Origin: Comamonadaceae bacterium
GTDB taxonomy: Bacteria > Pseudomonadota > Gammaproteobacteria > Burkholderiales > Burkholderiaceae_C
Direction: 5' to 3'
Length of the DNA: 38,862 nucleotides
Assembly: GCA_947450005.1 (NCBI GenBank)
Contig: CANFTU010000002.1
Coordinates: 1-38,862, forward strand
The notes under the pieces are model-generated. The model did no database searches and was not told where the DNA came from. It worked only from the letters and a program-made list of their open reading frames with translations. Below, piece by piece: positions 20,695 to 32,721 of this stretch. Positions within the stretch are counted from its first letter, which is position 1; each line of letters opens with the position of its first letter. Made by a program: the position numbers and the translations under genes.

Positions 20695-22776
20695 TTAATT
20701 CGAGAAAAGCGGGAACCACGCCATCGAGGCCCGCAGCAACAACGCAAGCGGCCCATGCCAAAGCGAAACCGTCAAGAGCACAAAAAGCCCCAAGGCCATG
20801 ACCAGCGCGTAGTGGTAGAGATAACCCGACTGCCCGCGGCGCACCCACGCAGCCAGCGCGGCGACCGTTTTCCAGGAACCGTTGACCACAAAGCCATCAA
20901 TCACACGGCGGTCACCACCCTGCCAAAACGCCGTACCCAGCAAACGGGCACCACGGGCCAACACGTTTTCGTTGAACCAGTCCAGGTAGTACTTGTTTTC
21001 CAACACCACCACCACGGGGCGTAAAGCAACGCCAATGGCGCGCGGGAGCGCGGGGTTCACCAGGTACATGTACCAGGCGGTGACCACACCCGAGAATGCC
21101 AGCACAAAAGGCAACGAAGTCACGGCATGCAGCGCCATCGCAAACGGACCATGGAACGCCTCTTCCAGTCCATGCATGGCGTGGTGGGCATCCGCATTCA
21201 CGTGGATCGCATCGGACAGAAAATCACCAAATAACAAAGGCTCGATCGTCAGGTAGCCAATAACCACCGAGGGAATGGCCAGCAGCACCAGCGGCAGGGT
21301 GACTACCCAGGGCGACTCATGCGGCGCATGCGACCCGTGCGCGCCGTGATGCCCATGACCGTCGTGGTCGGCGTGTTGGCCGTCCGGGTTCTGGTCATAG
21401 CGCTCCGCGCCGTGGAAAACCAGAAAGTACATACGGAAGGAATAGAAAGCAGTGACGAATACCCCGGCCAGGACCGCGAAACTGGCGAAACCGGCAGCTG
21501 GCAAATGGCTCTCAGCGACCGCTTCGATGATGCTGTCCTTGGAATAAAAGCCAGAGAACAGGGGCGTACCGATGAGCGCTAGCGATCCCAACAAGGACGT
21601 CAACCAGGTGACCGGCATGTATTTGCGCACCCCGCCCATCCAGCGGATGTCCTGGTTATGGTGCATCCCCATAATGACCGACCCCGCCCCCAAGAACAGC
21701 AAAGCCTTGAAGAAGGCGTGGGTCATTAAGTGAAACAGCGCCACCGAATATGCCGACGCGCCCAAGGCTACCGTCATGTAACCCAACTGGGACAGCGTGG
21801 AATAGGCCACCACCCGTTTGATATCGTTTTGGATGATGCCCAGAAAGCCCATGAACAAGGCGGTGATGGCGCCGACCACCAAAACCAGATTCAAGGCGGT
21901 ATCGGACAGCTCGAACAAAGCCGACATGCGCGACACCATAAAAATGCCAGCGGTCACCATGGTCGCCGCATGAATCAATGCCGAGATAGGGGTCGGGCCT
22001 TCCATGGAATCCGGCAACCACACATGTAAAGGGAACTGAGCCGATTTACCCATCGCGCCGATGAACAGGCAGATACAAATCACAGTCAGCAGGGACCATG
22101 AGGTGCCCGGAAGCATCAGCGGGGCCAGCGCCTGGGTTTGGGCAAACACTTCTGTGTAATTCAGGCTGCCGGTGAAGGCGGCAATCAGTCCGATGCCCAG
22201 AATGAAGCCGAAATCCCCTACGCGGTTAACCAAAAAAGCTTTCATGTTGGCGAAGATGGCGCTTGGCTTGTTGAACCAGAAACCGATCAACAGGTAAGAC
22301 ACCAGCCCGACAGCCTCCCATCCGAAGAACAACTGCAGGAAGTTGTTGCTCATGACGAGCATCAGCATGGAAAAAGTGAACAAAGAAATGTAGGCAAAAA
22401 AGCGGTTGTAGCCCTCGTCCTCTTCCATGTAACCGATGGTGTAAATGTGCACCATGAGGGACACAAAGGTGACCACGCACATCATCATGGCCGTCAGACC
22501 ATCGACCAGAAAGCCGATTTCCATCTGCAGCGTGCCAACGGTCATCCACTGGTAAACCGTTTGGTTGAAACGTGCCCCGTCGGTTGCCACGCTATGTAGT
22601 GTCATGGCCGACAAAATAAAAGACACCAACACACCCAGAATGGCCAGACTGTGGGTCGCACGGCGGCCAATGCGGTTACCGCCCAAACGGGTACCCAGTA
22701 CGCCGGCCAGCAAGGCTCCCGCCAGGGGCGCCAATGGGACGGCCAACAATACCGTGGAGGACAGGGTTTGACTCAT
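20695..22776 (-). CDS. nuoL: NADH-quinone oxidoreductase subunit L
   Basis: 693 aa; FPLHVWLPDSMEGPTPISALIHAATMVTAGIFMVSR and IKRVVAYSTLSQLGYMTVALG. Confidence 0.97.
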   Translation of the reverse strand: MSQTLSSTVLLAVPLAPLAGALLAGVLGTRLGGNRIGRRATHSLAILGVLVSFILSAMTLHSVATDGARFNQTVYQWMTVGTLQMEIGFLVDGLTAMMMCVVTFVSLMVHIYTIGYMEEDEGYNRFFAYISLFTFSMLMLVMSNNFLQLFFGWEAVGLVSYLLIGFWFNKPSAIFANMKAFLVNRVGDFGFILGIGLIAAFTGSLNYTEVFAQTQALAPLMLPGTSWSLLTVICICLFIGAMGKSAQFPLHVWLPDSMEGPTPISALIHAATMVTAGIFMVSRMSALFELSDTALNLVLVVGAITALFMGFLGIIQNDIKRVVAYSTLSQLGYMTVALGASAYSVALFHLMTHAFFKALLFLGAGSVIMGMHHNQDIRWMGGVRKYMPVTWLTSLLGSLALIGTPLFSGFYSKDSIIEAVAESHLPAAGFASFAVLAGVFVTAFYSFRMYFLVFHGAERYDQNPDGQHADHDGHGHHGAHGSHAPHESPWVVTLPLVLLAIPSVVIGYLTIEPLLFGDFLSDAIHVNADAHHAMHGLEEAFHGPFAMALHAVTSLPFVLAFSGVVTAWYMYLVNPALPRAIGVALRPVVVVLENKYYLDWFNENVLARGARLLGTAFWQGGDRRVIDGFVVNGSWKTVAALAAWVRRGQSGYLYHYALVMALGLFVLLTVSLWHGPLALLLRASMAWFPLFSN

Positions 22777-22780
22777 CTGC

Positions 22781-23089
22781 TTAGCCCTTGAGGGTATTGA
22801 GTTCGTCCACGTTGATGCTGGATTTGTTGCGGAACAAGAGCACCAGAATCGCCAGACCTATGGCCGACTCAGCGGCCGCCACCGTCAGGATGAAGAACAC
22901 GAATATCTGACCGTTCATGTCGTTGAGGTAGTGGGAAAAGGCGACAAAGTTGGTGTTCACCGCCAGCAGCATCAATTCAATGGCCATCAACAAAACAATC
23001 AGATTGCGGCGATTCATGAAAATGCCGACGATGGACAGCGCGAACAGCACCGCGCCCAAAGAAAGAAAGTGACCCAAAGTGATCGTCAT
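22781..23089 (-). CDS. nuoK: NADH-quinone oxidoreductase subunit K
   Basis: 102 aa; [26 protein letters not shown] and [18 protein letters not shown]. Confidence 0.97.
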   Translation of the reverse strand: MTITLGHFLSLGAVLFALSIVGIFMNRRNLIVLLMAIELMLLAVNTNFVAFSHYLNDMNGQIFVFFILTVAAAESAIGLAILVLLFRNKSSINVDELNTLKG

Positions 23090-23748
23090 GGTTTTGCACC
23101 TTGTTCGGGGGCGGCCGCCTCCACGGTATCGGAAGCCGGTGGAGCCGGCGCCGCACCGACCTGGCTAGACCCCATCTTCAGAACCGTCATCCGATCGGCA
23201 GCACGTACACGGACCTGCTCACCGGGACTCACATACTTGCTGTCCTTACGGGCACGCAAGGTCAGGGCAATGGCAGCGATCATGGCAACCAACAAAATGG
23301 CTGCCGCAATTTCGACCGGATACAGGTATTCGGAGTACAGCAACTGACCCAGTTGCATCGTGTTGGGCACATCCGGTGCTGCTTCAGGCGCCGCCGCAGC
23401 CACTCTGAAGCCGCCCATCAATACCGCAGACATTTCCAGCGCAATCACGACGCCCAGCAGGGCAATCAGGGGGAAATGGACCCAGAAACCATCGCGCAGG
23501 CTTTCAACGTCGATGTCCATCATCATCACCACGAAGAGGAACAGCACCATCACCGCGCCCACGTAGACCAGCACCAAAGTGATCGACAAAAACTCAGCAC
23601 CCAACAACATCCACACCATGGACGCGTGGAAAAATGTCAGCACCAGATACAGCGCCGCATGGACCGGGTTACGCGATGTGATCACTCGGAACGCCGCAAA
23701 CAACAGCACCGTGGAAAACAAATAGAACAGTCCGGTGGTGTTACTCAT
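23086..23748 (-). CDS. nuoJ: NADH-quinone oxidoreductase subunit J
   Basis: [55 protein letters not shown]. Start at ATG 23748; ATGA overlap with nuoK. Confidence 0.96.
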   Translation of the reverse strand: MSNTTGLFYLFSTVLLFAAFRVITSRNPVHAALYLVLTFFHASMVWMLLGAEFLSITLVLVYVGAVMVLFLFVVMMMDIDVESLRDGFWVHFPLIALLGVVIALEMSAVLMGGFRVAAAAPEAAPDVPNTMQLGQLLYSEYLYPVEIAAAILLVAMIAAIALTLRARKDSKYVSPGEQVRVRAADRMTVLKMGSSQVGAAPAPPASDTVEAAAPEQGAKP

Positions 23749-23772
23749 GGCAGACAACTTTCGGGCGATGTA

Positions 23773-24294
23773 CTAGCGGTATTTGGCATCGGCTTGTTTC
23801 GCTTGTGCAATCTCAGACTCGTAGCGGTCGCCCACGGCCAGTAGCATGTCTTTGGTGAAGTACAGATCACCACGCTTTTCACCGTGGTATTCCAGAATAT
23901 GGGTCTCCACAATCGAATCGACCGGGCAACTTTCTTCGCAAAAGCCACAAAAAATGCATTTGGTCAGGTCGATGTCATAGCGGGTCGTGCGGCGTGATCC
24001 ATCGTCGCGCACATCCGATTCAATGGTGATGGCCATGGCCGGGCACACCGCCTCACACAACTTGCAGGCAATGCAACGCTCTTCCCCGTTTTCATAACGG
24101 CGCAGGGCATGCAAGCCCCGGAAGCGCGGAGAAATCGGCGTTTTTTCTTCCGGGAACTGGACCGTCACTTTGCGGCGGAACAGGTAGCGCCCGGTCAGGG
24201 CCATGCCCTTTAACAACTCGATCAACAGGAAGCTGTAGAGAAAATCTTTCAGCGAAAAAGGAGCCGGCTTGTGGGTGACAAAATGGTTTGCCAT
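23773..24294 (-). CDS. nuoI: NADH-quinone oxidoreductase subunit I (2x[4Fe-4S])
   Basis: [16 protein letters not shown] and [19 protein letters not shown] ferredoxin motifs. Start at 24294. Confidence 0.97.
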   Translation of the reverse strand: MANHFVTHKPAPFSLKDFLYSFLLIELLKGMALTGRYLFRRKVTVQFPEEKTPISPRFRGLHALRRYENGEERCIACKLCEAVCPAMAITIESDVRDDGSRRTTRYDIDLTKCIFCGFCEESCPVDSIVETHILEYHGEKRGDLYFTKDMLLAVGDRYESEIAQAKQADAKYR

Positions 24295-24305
24295 GGTGTT
24301 CGCCT

Positions 24306-25382
24306 TCACTTCCAAATGGTCCAGGAGGTCTGCATCCACAGGCCGACAACGACCAACCAAACCAGGGTGACGGGGATGAATACCTTCCAGCCCAAACGCA
24401 TGATCTGGTCATAGCGAAAACGCGGAAACGTGGCCCGCACCCAGATGAACACGCTAACCACGGCAAAGGTCTTGATGCCCAGCCAAATCCATCCGGGAAT
24501 CCAGTCCAGCGCGGCCACCGGCGCAATCCAACCGCCCAAAAACATCACAGCAGCCAGAATGGACACCAGCCACATGTTGGCGTATTCGGCCAGGTAGAAC
24601 ATGGCGTAGGACATGCCGGAGTACTCCACCATATGCCCCGCCACGATCTCCGCCTCACCCTCGACCACGTCGAACGGGTGACGATTGGTCTCTGCCAGAC
24701 CCGATATCACGTACACCACGAAAATCGGCAAGAGTGGCAACCAGTTCCACGACAAAAAGTTCAGCCCCTGGCTAGCAAACATGCCTTGACTTTGACCCAC
24801 CACAATGGCGGTCATATTCATGCTGCCAGTCACCATCAGCACCACCACAAGGCAAAAGCCCATGGCAATTTCATAACTCACCATCTGCGCTGAGGCCCGC
24901 AGCGCGCCCAGAAAAGAGTACTTGGAGTTCGACGCCCAACCCGCGATTACCACGCCATACACCTCCATGGAGGTGATCGCCATCACAAAAAGCAGCCCGG
25001 CATTGACATTGGCCAGCGCCACATCGGGACCAAAGGGCACAACAGCCCAAGCCGCCATGGCCGGCATGATGGTCATCACAGGCCCGATAAAAAACAAACC
25101 TTTGCTCGCTTGGGTAGGGACCAAAATTTCCTTGGTCAACAGCTTGAGCGCATCGGCTATCGGTTGCAGCAAACCCCAGGGGCCCACACGGTTGGGGCCG
25201 ACACGGACCTGCATCCAACCGAGGAATTTGCGCTCCCACAAGGTCAGGTAAGCCACCGCGCCCAAGAGCGGCAACAACACCAAAAGAATTTTCAGCAATG
25301 TCCAAAGCACGGGCCAGACCAACGCCGTCCACATGTAGGACACAGAAATCCCTGAACCAGCGGCGTAGAGCATGTCACCCAT
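24306..25382 (-). CDS. nuoH: NADH-quinone oxidoreductase subunit H
   Basis: [37 protein letters not shown] and [27 protein letters not shown]. Start 25382 (or 25373), slightly overlapping the nuoG end. Confidence 0.96.
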   Translation of the reverse strand: MGDMLYAAGSGISVSYMWTALVWPVLWTLLKILLVLLPLLGAVAYLTLWERKFLGWMQVRVGPNRVGPWGLLQPIADALKLLTKEILVPTQASKGLFFIGPVMTIMPAMAAWAVVPFGPDVALANVNAGLLFVMAITSMEVYGVVIAGWASNSKYSFLGALRASAQMVSYEIAMGFCLVVVLMVTGSMNMTAIVVGQSQGMFASQGLNFLSWNWLPLLPIFVVYVISGLAETNRHPFDVVEGEAEIVAGHMVEYSGMSYAMFYLAEYANMWLVSILAAVMFLGGWIAPVAALDWIPGWIWLGIKTFAVVSVFIWVRATFPRFRYDQIMRLGWKVFIPVTLVWLVVVGLWMQTSWTIWK

Positions 25383-27501
25383 GGCGTGCTCCGGTTGCAC
25401 CGTGGGCATCGGCCGTCATTTGCAAGGAACTGGCCCGCCGCACCATCCCGTCTAAGTTGTAGATCGAGGCTACGCACGGGGCAACCGCGCTGGCACTGAA
25501 ATCCGGATGGGCAGGTGCTGCATTACTGAGGCGCGATGCGTCGACCATGGCTTGGATGCCATCGGCTGGAAAAATGCTTTTCAAGACATCTTGCGCGGAG
25601 TCGAACTCAAAACCCGCAAGGCCCAGCATATTGCCCAGCACACGCCAAACCTTCCACGCGGGGCGGGTATCGCCCAGGGGACGTACAACCGCGTGGAAAC
25701 TTTGGATCCGACCTTCGGCATTCACGAATGTGCCAGGGGTCTCGGTGAACGGCGCGATGGGGAGCAACACGTCGGCACAGTCCAAATTCGCTTTGAACGG
25801 GCTCAGCGACACCACCATCTGGGCCTTCGCAATCTGAGCAGACGCAGTCGCACCGCCCGCCGTGTCCTGACCAGGCTCGACCTGCATCAGGAAGACAGCT
25901 TTCAAACCGCCCGCCAGCATCGCGGCAGCATGGATGCCATCGGTCTGCGGAATCGCACCCACCAGCTGAGCACCCACCGTGTTGGCGGCCTCGCTCAGGT
26001 AACCCACCGCCGCGCCGGTTTGCTCGGCAATCCAGTTTGCGACCGCCAGCAATGCTGCTGCACGTGGATGGTGGGCAGCAGCATTGCCTAACAGCACGGC
26101 TTTGGCATGTCCGCCACGCAACGACAGCGCAATCGCTTTGGCCTGCATGTCGGGCGCGCCGCCGAAGGGACAGGCAACACCCAATTCGCCGGCAAGGGCG
26201 AAGGCGACATTGCTCAAATGGGCAACCCAGTCGGCTGCGGGTGCGACATATGCATTCGCCAGGGGCATAGCCCATAGAGGCGCAGCGTCGACGATGGCGC
26301 TGAGTTGACAGCCGTTGCGCACCGACTGGCGGATACGCTGGGCGAACAGAGGGTGGTCCTTACGCAGGTTGGAGCCTACGACCAAGGCGCGGTCCAAATG
26401 GCTCAAGTCAGCGATGGGCATACCCAGATAACGGGCACCCGGCGAGGTCGCGAACTCTGCGTGACGAAGACGATGGTCAATGTTGTCACTGCCCAGCGCA
26501 CGCATCAACTGGGTCGCCAGATGCAGCTCCTCAAGCGTACTGTGTGGGCTGAGCAATGCGCCGACAGAGCGCGCGCCGTTATCGGCAATGATGCTCTTGA
26601 GACCCGTTGCCACGTACTCCAATGCGGTTTGCCAATCCACCGTATTCCACTGACCACCCTGCTTAATCATGGGCGCGGTCAGGCGATCGGGGCCGTTCAA
26701 GGCTTCATAAGAGAAGCGGTCGCGATCGGCAATCCAGCATTCGTTCACAGCTTCGTTTTCAAGCGGCACCACGCGCATCACTTGGTTGTTCTTGACCTGC
26801 ACCACCAGGTTGGCGCCGGTGGAGTCATGCGGGCTGATGGATTTGCGGCGCGACAACTCCCAGGTACGAGCGCTGTAGCGGAAAGGCTTACTGGTCAAAG
26901 CGCCCACGGGGCAGATATCAATCATGTTCCCCGAGAGCTCTGAATCCACCGTCTCGCCGACAAAGGTTTCAATCTCGGAGTGCTCGCCCCGGTGCGACAT
27001 TCCCAACTCCATGACGCCGGCGACTTCCTGTCCGAAGCGAACGCAGCGGGTGCAGTGGATGCACCGGCTCATTTCGCGCATGCTGATGAGTGGCCCAACG
27101 TCTTTGATCGCCACGACACGCTTCTCTTCCTGGTAGCGCGAAGACGATCCACCATATCCGACCGCCAAGTCTTGCAGTTGGCATTCGCCGCCCTGGTCAC
27201 AAATCGGGCAATCCAAGGGATGGTTGATGAGCAAAAACTCCATCACTGATTGCTGCGCCTTGACCGCTTTTTCGCTCTTGGTGCGAACCACCATGCCCTG
27301 GGTCACCGGCGTGGCACAGGCCGGCATGGCCTTGGGAGCCTTTTCGATGTCCACCAGGCACATACGGCAGTTGGCCGCAATGCTGAGCTTCTTGTGGTAA
27401 CAAAAATGGGGGATGTACGTGCCCGCCTTTTCGGCGGCGTGCATCACCATGCTGCCTTCGAGCACTTCCACTTTTTTGCCGTCGAGTTCGATTTCAACCA
27501 T
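25375..27501 (-). CDS. nuoG: NADH-quinone oxidoreductase subunit G
   Basis: N-terminal 2Fe-2S/4Fe-4S motifs ([37 protein letters not shown]) followed by a molybdopterin-oxidoreductase-like domain. Confidence 0.97.
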   Translation of the reverse strand: MVEIELDGKKVEVLEGSMVMHAAEKAGTYIPHFCYHKKLSIAANCRMCLVDIEKAPKAMPACATPVTQGMVVRTKSEKAVKAQQSVMEFLLINHPLDCPICDQGGECQLQDLAVGYGGSSSRYQEEKRVVAIKDVGPLISMREMSRCIHCTRCVRFGQEVAGVMELGMSHRGEHSEIETFVGETVDSELSGNMIDICPVGALTSKPFRYSARTWELSRRKSISPHDSTGANLVVQVKNNQVMRVVPLENEAVNECWIADRDRFSYEALNGPDRLTAPMIKQGGQWNTVDWQTALEYVATGLKSIIADNGARSVGALLSPHSTLEELHLATQLMRALGSDNIDHRLRHAEFATSPGARYLGMPIADLSHLDRALVVGSNLRKDHPLFAQRIRQSVRNGCQLSAIVDAAPLWAMPLANAYVAPAADWVAHLSNVAFALAGELGVACPFGGAPDMQAKAIALSLRGGHAKAVLLGNAAAHHPRAAALLAVANWIAEQTGAAVGYLSEAANTVGAQLVGAIPQTDGIHAAAMLAGGLKAVFLMQVEPGQDTAGGATASAQIAKAQMVVSLSPFKANLDCADVLLPIAPFTETPGTFVNAEGRIQSFHAVVRPLGDTRPAWKVWRVLGNMLGLAGFEFDSAQDVLKSIFPADGIQAMVDASRLSNAAPAHPDFSASAVAPCVASIYNLDGMVRRASSLQMTADAHGATGARHG

Positions 27502-27512
27502 GGTGGCGCGCC

Positions 27513-28865
27513 TCAGACATAGGCACCGACCACGCAGGTCTTGTGCTCAATGTGGTGTTCAAATTCATGACGGAAGTGCTTCAGCATGCCGCGCACCGGC
27601 ATGGCGGCAGCATCGCCCAGTGCGCAAATGGTGCGCCCCATGATGTTGCCCGCAACGCTGTCCAGCAACTCCAAATCACTGGCGCGGCCGTGCCCGTTCT
27701 CAATGCGGTCCACCATGCGCCACAACCAGCCCGTGCCTTCGCGGCACGGCGTGCACTGTCCGCAGGACTCATGCGAATAAAAGTAAGAGAGTCTCTGCAA
27801 GGACTTAACCATGCAGCGCGTGTCATCCATCACAATCACAGCGCCCGAACCCAGCATAGAGCCAGCTTTCGCGATGGCGTCGTAATCCATGGTGATATCC
27901 ATCATCATGGCGGCAGGCAAAACCGGCGCCGACGAACCACCCGGTATCACCGCCTTGAGTGTGCGTCCGGGGCGCATGCCGCCTGCCAACTCCAGCAGCA
28001 CCGGGAATGGCGTACCCATCGGCACCTCGAAGTTGCCGGGGCGCTGCACATCGCCGCTGACGGAGAAAATTTTGGTGCCCCCGTTATTGGGCTTGCCGCA
28101 CGCCAGATACGCCGCGCCACCGTTGCGGATGATCCACGGCACTGCCGCGAAGGTTTCGGTGTTGTTGATCGTCGTGGGCTTGCCATACAAGCCGAAGCTG
28201 GCCGGAAATGGCGGCTTGAAACGCGGCTGGCCTTTTTTACCCTCCAGCGACTCCAACAACGCGGTCTCTTCACCACAGATGTAGGCACCAAAACCGTGGG
28301 TCGCATGCAATTGGAAATTGAACGCGCTGCCCAGGATTTTGTTACCCAGATAACCTGCGGCGCGCGCCTCTTCGAGTGCCGCTTCAAAGCGCTCGTAGGT
28401 CTGGAAAATTTCCCCGTGGATGTAGTTGTAACCTGCGCTGATGCCCATCGCGTAGGCAGCAATGGCCATGCCCTCAATCACCGCATGAGGGTTGAACTGC
28501 ATGATGTCGCGGTCTTTGCAGGTACCCGGCTCGCCTTCGTCCGAGTTGCAGACCAGGTACTTTTGCCCCGGGAATTGCCGGGGCATGAAGCTCCACTTCA
28601 AGCCGGTGGGGAAACCCGCACCGCCGCGTCCGCGCAAACCTGACTCCTTGACCGTGGCAATCACCTGGTCTTGCGTCAAACCCTCTCCGCCGTCCGCAGC
28701 CAAAATCTTGCGCAATGCCTGGTAGCCGCCACGTGCTTCATAGGCCGCTAGGCCCCAGTTGGTTCCATCCAAACCGGCCAGAATCTGCGGCTGGATGTGG
28801 CGGCCATGGAACGAGCTCTCGGCTCCCGTGGCTGCAAACTGGGCCAGCAGTTGTTCCATACTCAT
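27513..28865 (-). CDS. nuoF: NADH-quinone oxidoreductase subunit F
   Basis: [20 protein letters not shown] (NADH/FMN site) and [16 protein letters not shown] (N3 cluster). Confidence 0.98.
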   Translation of the reverse strand: MSMEQLLAQFAATGAESSFHGRHIQPQILAGLDGTNWGLAAYEARGGYQALRKILAADGGEGLTQDQVIATVKESGLRGRGGAGFPTGLKWSFMPRQFPGQKYLVCNSDEGEPGTCKDRDIMQFNPHAVIEGMAIAAYAMGISAGYNYIHGEIFQTYERFEAALEEARAAGYLGNKILGSAFNFQLHATHGFGAYICGEETALLESLEGKKGQPRFKPPFPASFGLYGKPTTINNTETFAAVPWIIRNGGAAYLACGKPNNGGTKIFSVSGDVQRPGNFEVPMGTPFPVLLELAGGMRPGRTLKAVIPGGSSAPVLPAAMMMDITMDYDAIAKAGSMLGSGAVIVMDDTRCMVKSLQRLSYFYSHESCGQCTPCREGTGWLWRMVDRIENGHGRASDLELLDSVAGNIMGRTICALGDAAAMPVRGMLKHFRHEFEHHIEHKTCVVGAYV

Positions 28866-29353
28866 GCCGCGCCTCCTTGGGCACGCAGGCCATCGACCAA
28901 AGCGTCCAAACGCTCATGGCTCATAAAGCTGCACATGGTGCGGTCGTTAACAAGCAAGACCGGCGCATCAGCACAAGCACCCTGGCATTCGCTTTGCTGC
29001 AGCGTGATCAAGCCGTCGGGTGTCGTTTCGCCGCTCTGGATGCCCAGCTTGGCCTCCAAGTGTTGCAAGGCCTGCGCGCCGCCGCGCAACTGGCACGGCA
29101 GATTGGTGCACACATTGAGCTTGTAAGTACCCAGCGGCTTCTGGTTGTACATGTTGTAAAAAGTGGTGATCTCATGGACCGCAATCGGCGCCATGCCCAG
29201 ATGCTCAGCCACAGCACGCTCGCTGACCGAACTGACCCAGCCCTGCTCCTGCTGAACAATCGCCAGGCATGCCATCACGGCAGACTGCGCCTGGTCGGGC
29301 GGGTACTTGGCAACTTCGCGGTCAAATCGCGCTTTGGTAGCGTCCGAGATCAT
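28862..29353 (-). CDS. nuoE: NADH-quinone oxidoreductase subunit E
   Basis: [11 protein letters not shown] and [16 protein letters not shown]; thioredoxin-like 2Fe-2S subunit. Confidence 0.96.
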   Translation of the reverse strand: MISDATKARFDREVAKYPPDQAQSAVMACLAIVQQEQGWVSSVSERAVAEHLGMAPIAVHEITTFYNMYNQKPLGTYKLNVCTNLPCQLRGGAQALQHLEAKLGIQSGETTPDGLITLQQSECQGACADAPVLLVNDRTMCSFMSHERLDALVDGLRAQGGAA

Positions 29354-30603
29354 CGGTCAATCTCTCCAAAAACAATGTCCATGGTGCCAATGATGGAAAC
29401 CGCATCGGCAATCATGTGCCCCCGCGCCATTTCGTTCAAACCCGCCAGATGCACAAACCCCGGCGGACGGATCTTCAAGCGGTACGGCTTGTTGGCACCG
29501 TCGCTGATCAGATAAATACCGAACTCGCCTTTGGGGTGCTCCACCGAGGCATAAGCCTCACCAGCGGGCACATGAAAACCTTCGGTGAAGAGCTTGAAGT
29601 GGTGGATCAGCTCTTCCATATTGGTCTTCATCGACTCACGCGCCGGGGCCGCAACCTTGTGGTTGTCGGTGATCACCGGACCGGGGTTGGCTTTAAGCCA
29701 CTGGACGCATTGGGCAATGATCCGGTTGGACTGCTTCATCTCTTCCATGCGAACCAGGTAACGGTCATACACATCACCGGTATGCCCTACCGGGATATCG
29801 AAATCGAGCTGGTCGTACACCTCATAGGGCTGCTTTTTGCGCAGATCCCATGCGATACCCGAGCCGCGCAACATGGGGCCGGTGAAGCCCATGTTCAAAG
29901 CCCGCTCAGGCGTGACGATACCGATGTTCACGGTGCGCTGCTTCCAAATGCGGTTGTCGGTCAGCAGCGTGTGGTACTCATCCAGGCAACGCGGAAAACG
30001 CTGCGTGAAATTTTCAATAAAGTCCAGCATCGAACCCTGGCGGTTCGCGTTGAGGTCGGCAATACCTTGCGCATTGCGCACCTTGCTGGCCTTGAACTGG
30101 GGCATGCTGTCAGGCAGATCACGGTACACGCCACCCGGACGAAAATAAGCAGCATGCATCCGGGCGCCGCTGACCGCCTCGTACATGTCGAACAGGTCTT
30201 CGCGCTCGCGGAAGGTGTAAATCAGAATCGTCGAGCTGCCGCAATCATTCCCGTGTGAGCCCAGCCACATCAAATGGTTGAGCAGGCGGGTGATTTCCGC
30301 AAACATCACGCGGATGTACTGAGCACGCATCGGCACGTCCAAACCCAGCAGCTTTTCAATCGCCAGGCAATAGGCGTGCTCATTGCACATCATGGAGACA
30401 TAGTCCAAGCGGTCCATGTAAGGCAAAGACTGGATAAAGGTCTTGCTCTCCGCCAGCTTTTCGGTGGCACGGTGCAACAAACCAATATGCGGATCGGCGC
30501 GCTGCACCACTTCGCCATCGAGCTCCAGCACGAGACGCAAAACGCCGTGCGCAGCAGGATGCTGGGGGCCGAAGTTCAGGGTGTAATTTTTGATATCAGC
30601 CAT
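29350..30603 (-). CDS. nuoD: NADH-quinone oxidoreductase subunit D
   Basis: 417 aa; [24 protein letters not shown] and [12 protein letters not shown]. Confidence 0.98.
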   Translation of the reverse strand: MADIKNYTLNFGPQHPAAHGVLRLVLELDGEVVQRADPHIGLLHRATEKLAESKTFIQSLPYMDRLDYVSMMCNEHAYCLAIEKLLGLDVPMRAQYIRVMFAEITRLLNHLMWLGSHGNDCGSSTILIYTFREREDLFDMYEAVSGARMHAAYFRPGGVYRDLPDSMPQFKASKVRNAQGIADLNANRQGSMLDFIENFTQRFPRCLDEYHTLLTDNRIWKQRTVNIGIVTPERALNMGFTGPMLRGSGIAWDLRKKQPYEVYDQLDFDIPVGHTGDVYDRYLVRMEEMKQSNRIIAQCVQWLKANPGPVITDNHKVAAPARESMKTNMEELIHHFKLFTEGFHVPAGEAYASVEHPKGEFGIYLISDGANKPYRLKIRPPGFVHLAGLNEMARGHMIADAVSIIGTMDIVFGEIDR

Positions 30604-30615
30604 GTCGGCACATGC

Positions 30616-31224
30616 TCAATGCAGGCCTCCGTAGTTGTCTTCCCGGATGATGCGCGGCGTGATCTCGCGCGGCTCAATCGAGACAGGCTGGTACACCACC
30701 CGGCGCTGCTCGGCGTCGTAGCGCATTTCCACATGACCGGAAACCGGAAAATCTTTGCGAAACGGGTGACCGATAAAACCATAGTCGGTCAAGAGGCGGC
30801 GCAAGTCAGTGTGACCTTCAAAGATCACGCCGAACAAATCAAAGGCTTCACGTTCGAACCAATTCGCTGAATTCCACACCGTCGTGAGCGACTCGACCAA
30901 GGGCATTTCGTCATCCGGTGCAAAGACCTTTAGCCGAATCCGCTGGTTCAGACTAACCGACAACAAGTGACTGACCACGCAGAAACGCCGGCCGTCATAT
31001 GCGCCGTCGCCGTAGGTGGAATAGTCCACAGCACACAAATCCAGCAATTGCTCAAAACGGCACTCCGCGTCGTCACGCAACAGCTGCGCAGCCTTCAGGT
31101 AATGCGCCGCATCCACAACCACGGTTACTTCACCCAGAGCCAGGGAAATATGTTGCACACACGAACCCAATGCCGCCTCCACCGCACGCAGCGTAACCTC
31201 GGTATGGACAGAGTTTTCAGACAT
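30616..31224 (-). CDS. nuoC: NADH-quinone oxidoreductase subunit C
   Basis: [49 protein letters not shown]. Start corrected to 31224. Confidence 0.96.
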   Translation of the reverse strand: MSENSVHTEVTLRAVEAALGSCVQHISLALGEVTVVVDAAHYLKAAQLLRDDAECRFEQLLDLCAVDYSTYGDGAYDGRRFCVVSHLLSVSLNQRIRLKVFAPDDEMPLVESLTTVWNSANWFEREAFDLFGVIFEGHTDLRRLLTDYGFIGHPFRKDFPVSGHVEMRYDAEQRRVVYQPVSIEPREITPRIIREDNYGGLH

Positions 31225-31238
31225 AAAGATGCACCGTC

Positions 31239-31718
31239 TCAGGCACGGGCAATGGTTTGGGTCCGGCGGATTTTTTGCTGAAGTTGCAAAATTCCATAAA
31301 CCAGTGCCTCGGCGGTAGGCGGGCAACCGGGCACATAGACATCGACTGGAACGATCCGGTCGCAACCCCGGACAACGGAATAACTGTAGTGGTAATAGCC
31401 ACCGCCATTGGCGCATGAGCCCATGCTGATCACCCAGCGCGGCTCGGACATCTGGTCGTACACCTTGCGCAATGCGGGAGCCATTTTGTTGCACAAGGTG
31501 CCTGCGACGATCATCACGTCCGACTGGCGTGGGCTGGCGCGAAAGACCTCTGATCCAAAACGACTGAGGTCGTAGCGCGAGGCGGCGGCATGCATCATTT
31601 CGACCGCACAGCACGCCAGGCCGAAGGTCATGGGCCAAATTGAACCGGTCTTGGCCCAGTTCACCACAGAGTCATAACTCGTAGTGGCAAATCCCTCTTT
31701 GAAAACGCCTTCAATCAT
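31239..31718 (-). CDS. nuoB: NADH-quinone oxidoreductase subunit B
   Basis: [44 protein letters not shown] and [17 protein letters not shown] (N2 cluster cysteines). Confidence 0.98.
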   Translation of the reverse strand: MIEGVFKEGFATTSYDSVVNWAKTGSIWPMTFGLACCAVEMMHAAASRYDLSRFGSEVFRASPRQSDVMIVAGTLCNKMAPALRKVYDQMSEPRWVISMGSCANGGGYYHYSYSVVRGCDRIVPVDVYVPGCPPTAEALVYGILQLQQKIRRTQTIARA

Positions 31719-31724
31719 GGTGCA

Positions 31725-32084
31725 TCACTCCCAATCGAGAGCGCCTTTTTTCCACTCGTAGATGAAGCCTACAACCAGAATAGACAGAAAAATCATGACG
31801 GTCCAAAACCCAACCGGACCGATTTCCCGCAGCGACACCGCCCAGGGGAATAAGAATGCAATTTCCAGATCAAACAGAATGAAAAGAATGGCCACCAGGT
31901 AGTAGCGGACGTCAAACTTCATGCGGGCGTCTTCAAACGCCTCAAAGCCGCATTCATAGGGAGAATTCTTCGCAGGGTCTGGGCGGTTAGGTCCGAGAAA
32001 GTAACCCAGAACCTGGGGCACGATGCCGATGCCTATACCTACCAAAATAAAGACGAGTACCGGGAGGTAGTTTTCTAAATTCAT
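31725..32084 (-). CDS. nuoA: NADH-quinone oxidoreductase subunit A
   Basis: 119 aa; [41 protein letters not shown]. Confidence 0.97.
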   Translation of the reverse strand: MNLENYLPVLVFILVGIGIGIVPQVLGYFLGPNRPDPAKNSPYECGFEAFEDARMKFDVRYYLVAILFILFDLEIAFLFPWAVSLREIGPVGFWTVMIFLSILVVGFIYEWKKGALDWE

Positions 32085-32121
32085 GTCCAGGTTCAGGTCA
32101 ACGATAAATAGTAATCCGCTC

Positions 32122-32206
32122 TGGTGCCGTCGGCGAGACTCGAACTCGCACAGCTTTCGCCACTACCCCCTCAAGATAGCGTGTCTACCAATTTCACCAC
32201 GACGGC
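32122..32206 (-). tRNA. tRNA-Leu (anticodon GAG)
   Basis: Reverse strand: GCCGTCGTGGTGAAATTGGTAGACACGCTATCTTGAGGGGGTAGTGGCGAAAGCTGTGCGAGTTCGAGTCTCGCCGACGGCACCA. Acceptor GCCGTCG/CGACGGC, anticodon loop TTGAGGG in stem CTATC/GGTAG, a variable arm, T-loop TTCGAGT and encoded CCA. Confidence 0.95.
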
Positions 32207-32322
32207 GGTTTTGCTACTGCGGATGGCATGAGGGGCCTTGCGACTTTTTGCTCTCCGGCAACAAAGCGAGTTTACCCCTATTTACCCGTCAATTAAGGTT
32301 GACAACCCCCAGCTGAAACGAC

Positions 32323-32688
32323 TTATTTGGCCGGAATCGCGGCAGCGCCCGACGCAGGCAGAGCCGGCTCAGAAGCGGCACTGGCAGCGGGTGCTGGAGT
32401 GGCCTGGGTGGTGGCTTGGCGTTCGAGCACGCTGGTTCCCGCACTGGTGTGCAAGTTACCGAAATAGGCCAACGCCAAGGTTGCACTGAAAAACACGGTG
32501 GCCAAAACGGCCGTGCTGCGCGAAAGAAAATTCGCACTGCCCGAGGCACCAAAAAGGCTACCCGAGCCGCCGCTGCCGAACGCAGCACCCATGTCGGCAC
32601 CCTTGCCGTGTTGCATGAGGATCAAACCGATCATCACAATGGCCGACAACATCTGAACCGTCAGTAGCGCAGTAATCAAAAAATTCAC
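32323..32688 (-). CDS. secG: Preprotein translocase subunit SecG
   Basis: AIVMIGLILMQHGKGADMGAAFGSGGSGSLFGASGSANFLSRSTAVLATVFF. Confidence 0.95.
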   Translation of the reverse strand: MNFLITALLTVQMLSAIVMIGLILMQHGKGADMGAAFGSGGSGSLFGASGSANFLSRSTAVLATVFFSATLALAYFGNLHTSAGTSVLERQATTQATPAPAASAASEPALPASGAAAIPAK

Positions 32689-32721
32689 ATCAAACCCCTG
32701 ATAAACCTGAAAGGCCCGGCG

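Noticed and set aside
32122-32206. tRNA-Leu as a possible integration site for a genomic island
   Set aside because: It is flanked by secG and nuoA in a conserved housekeeping arrangement. I saw no integrase and no direct repeat of the tRNA 3' end.
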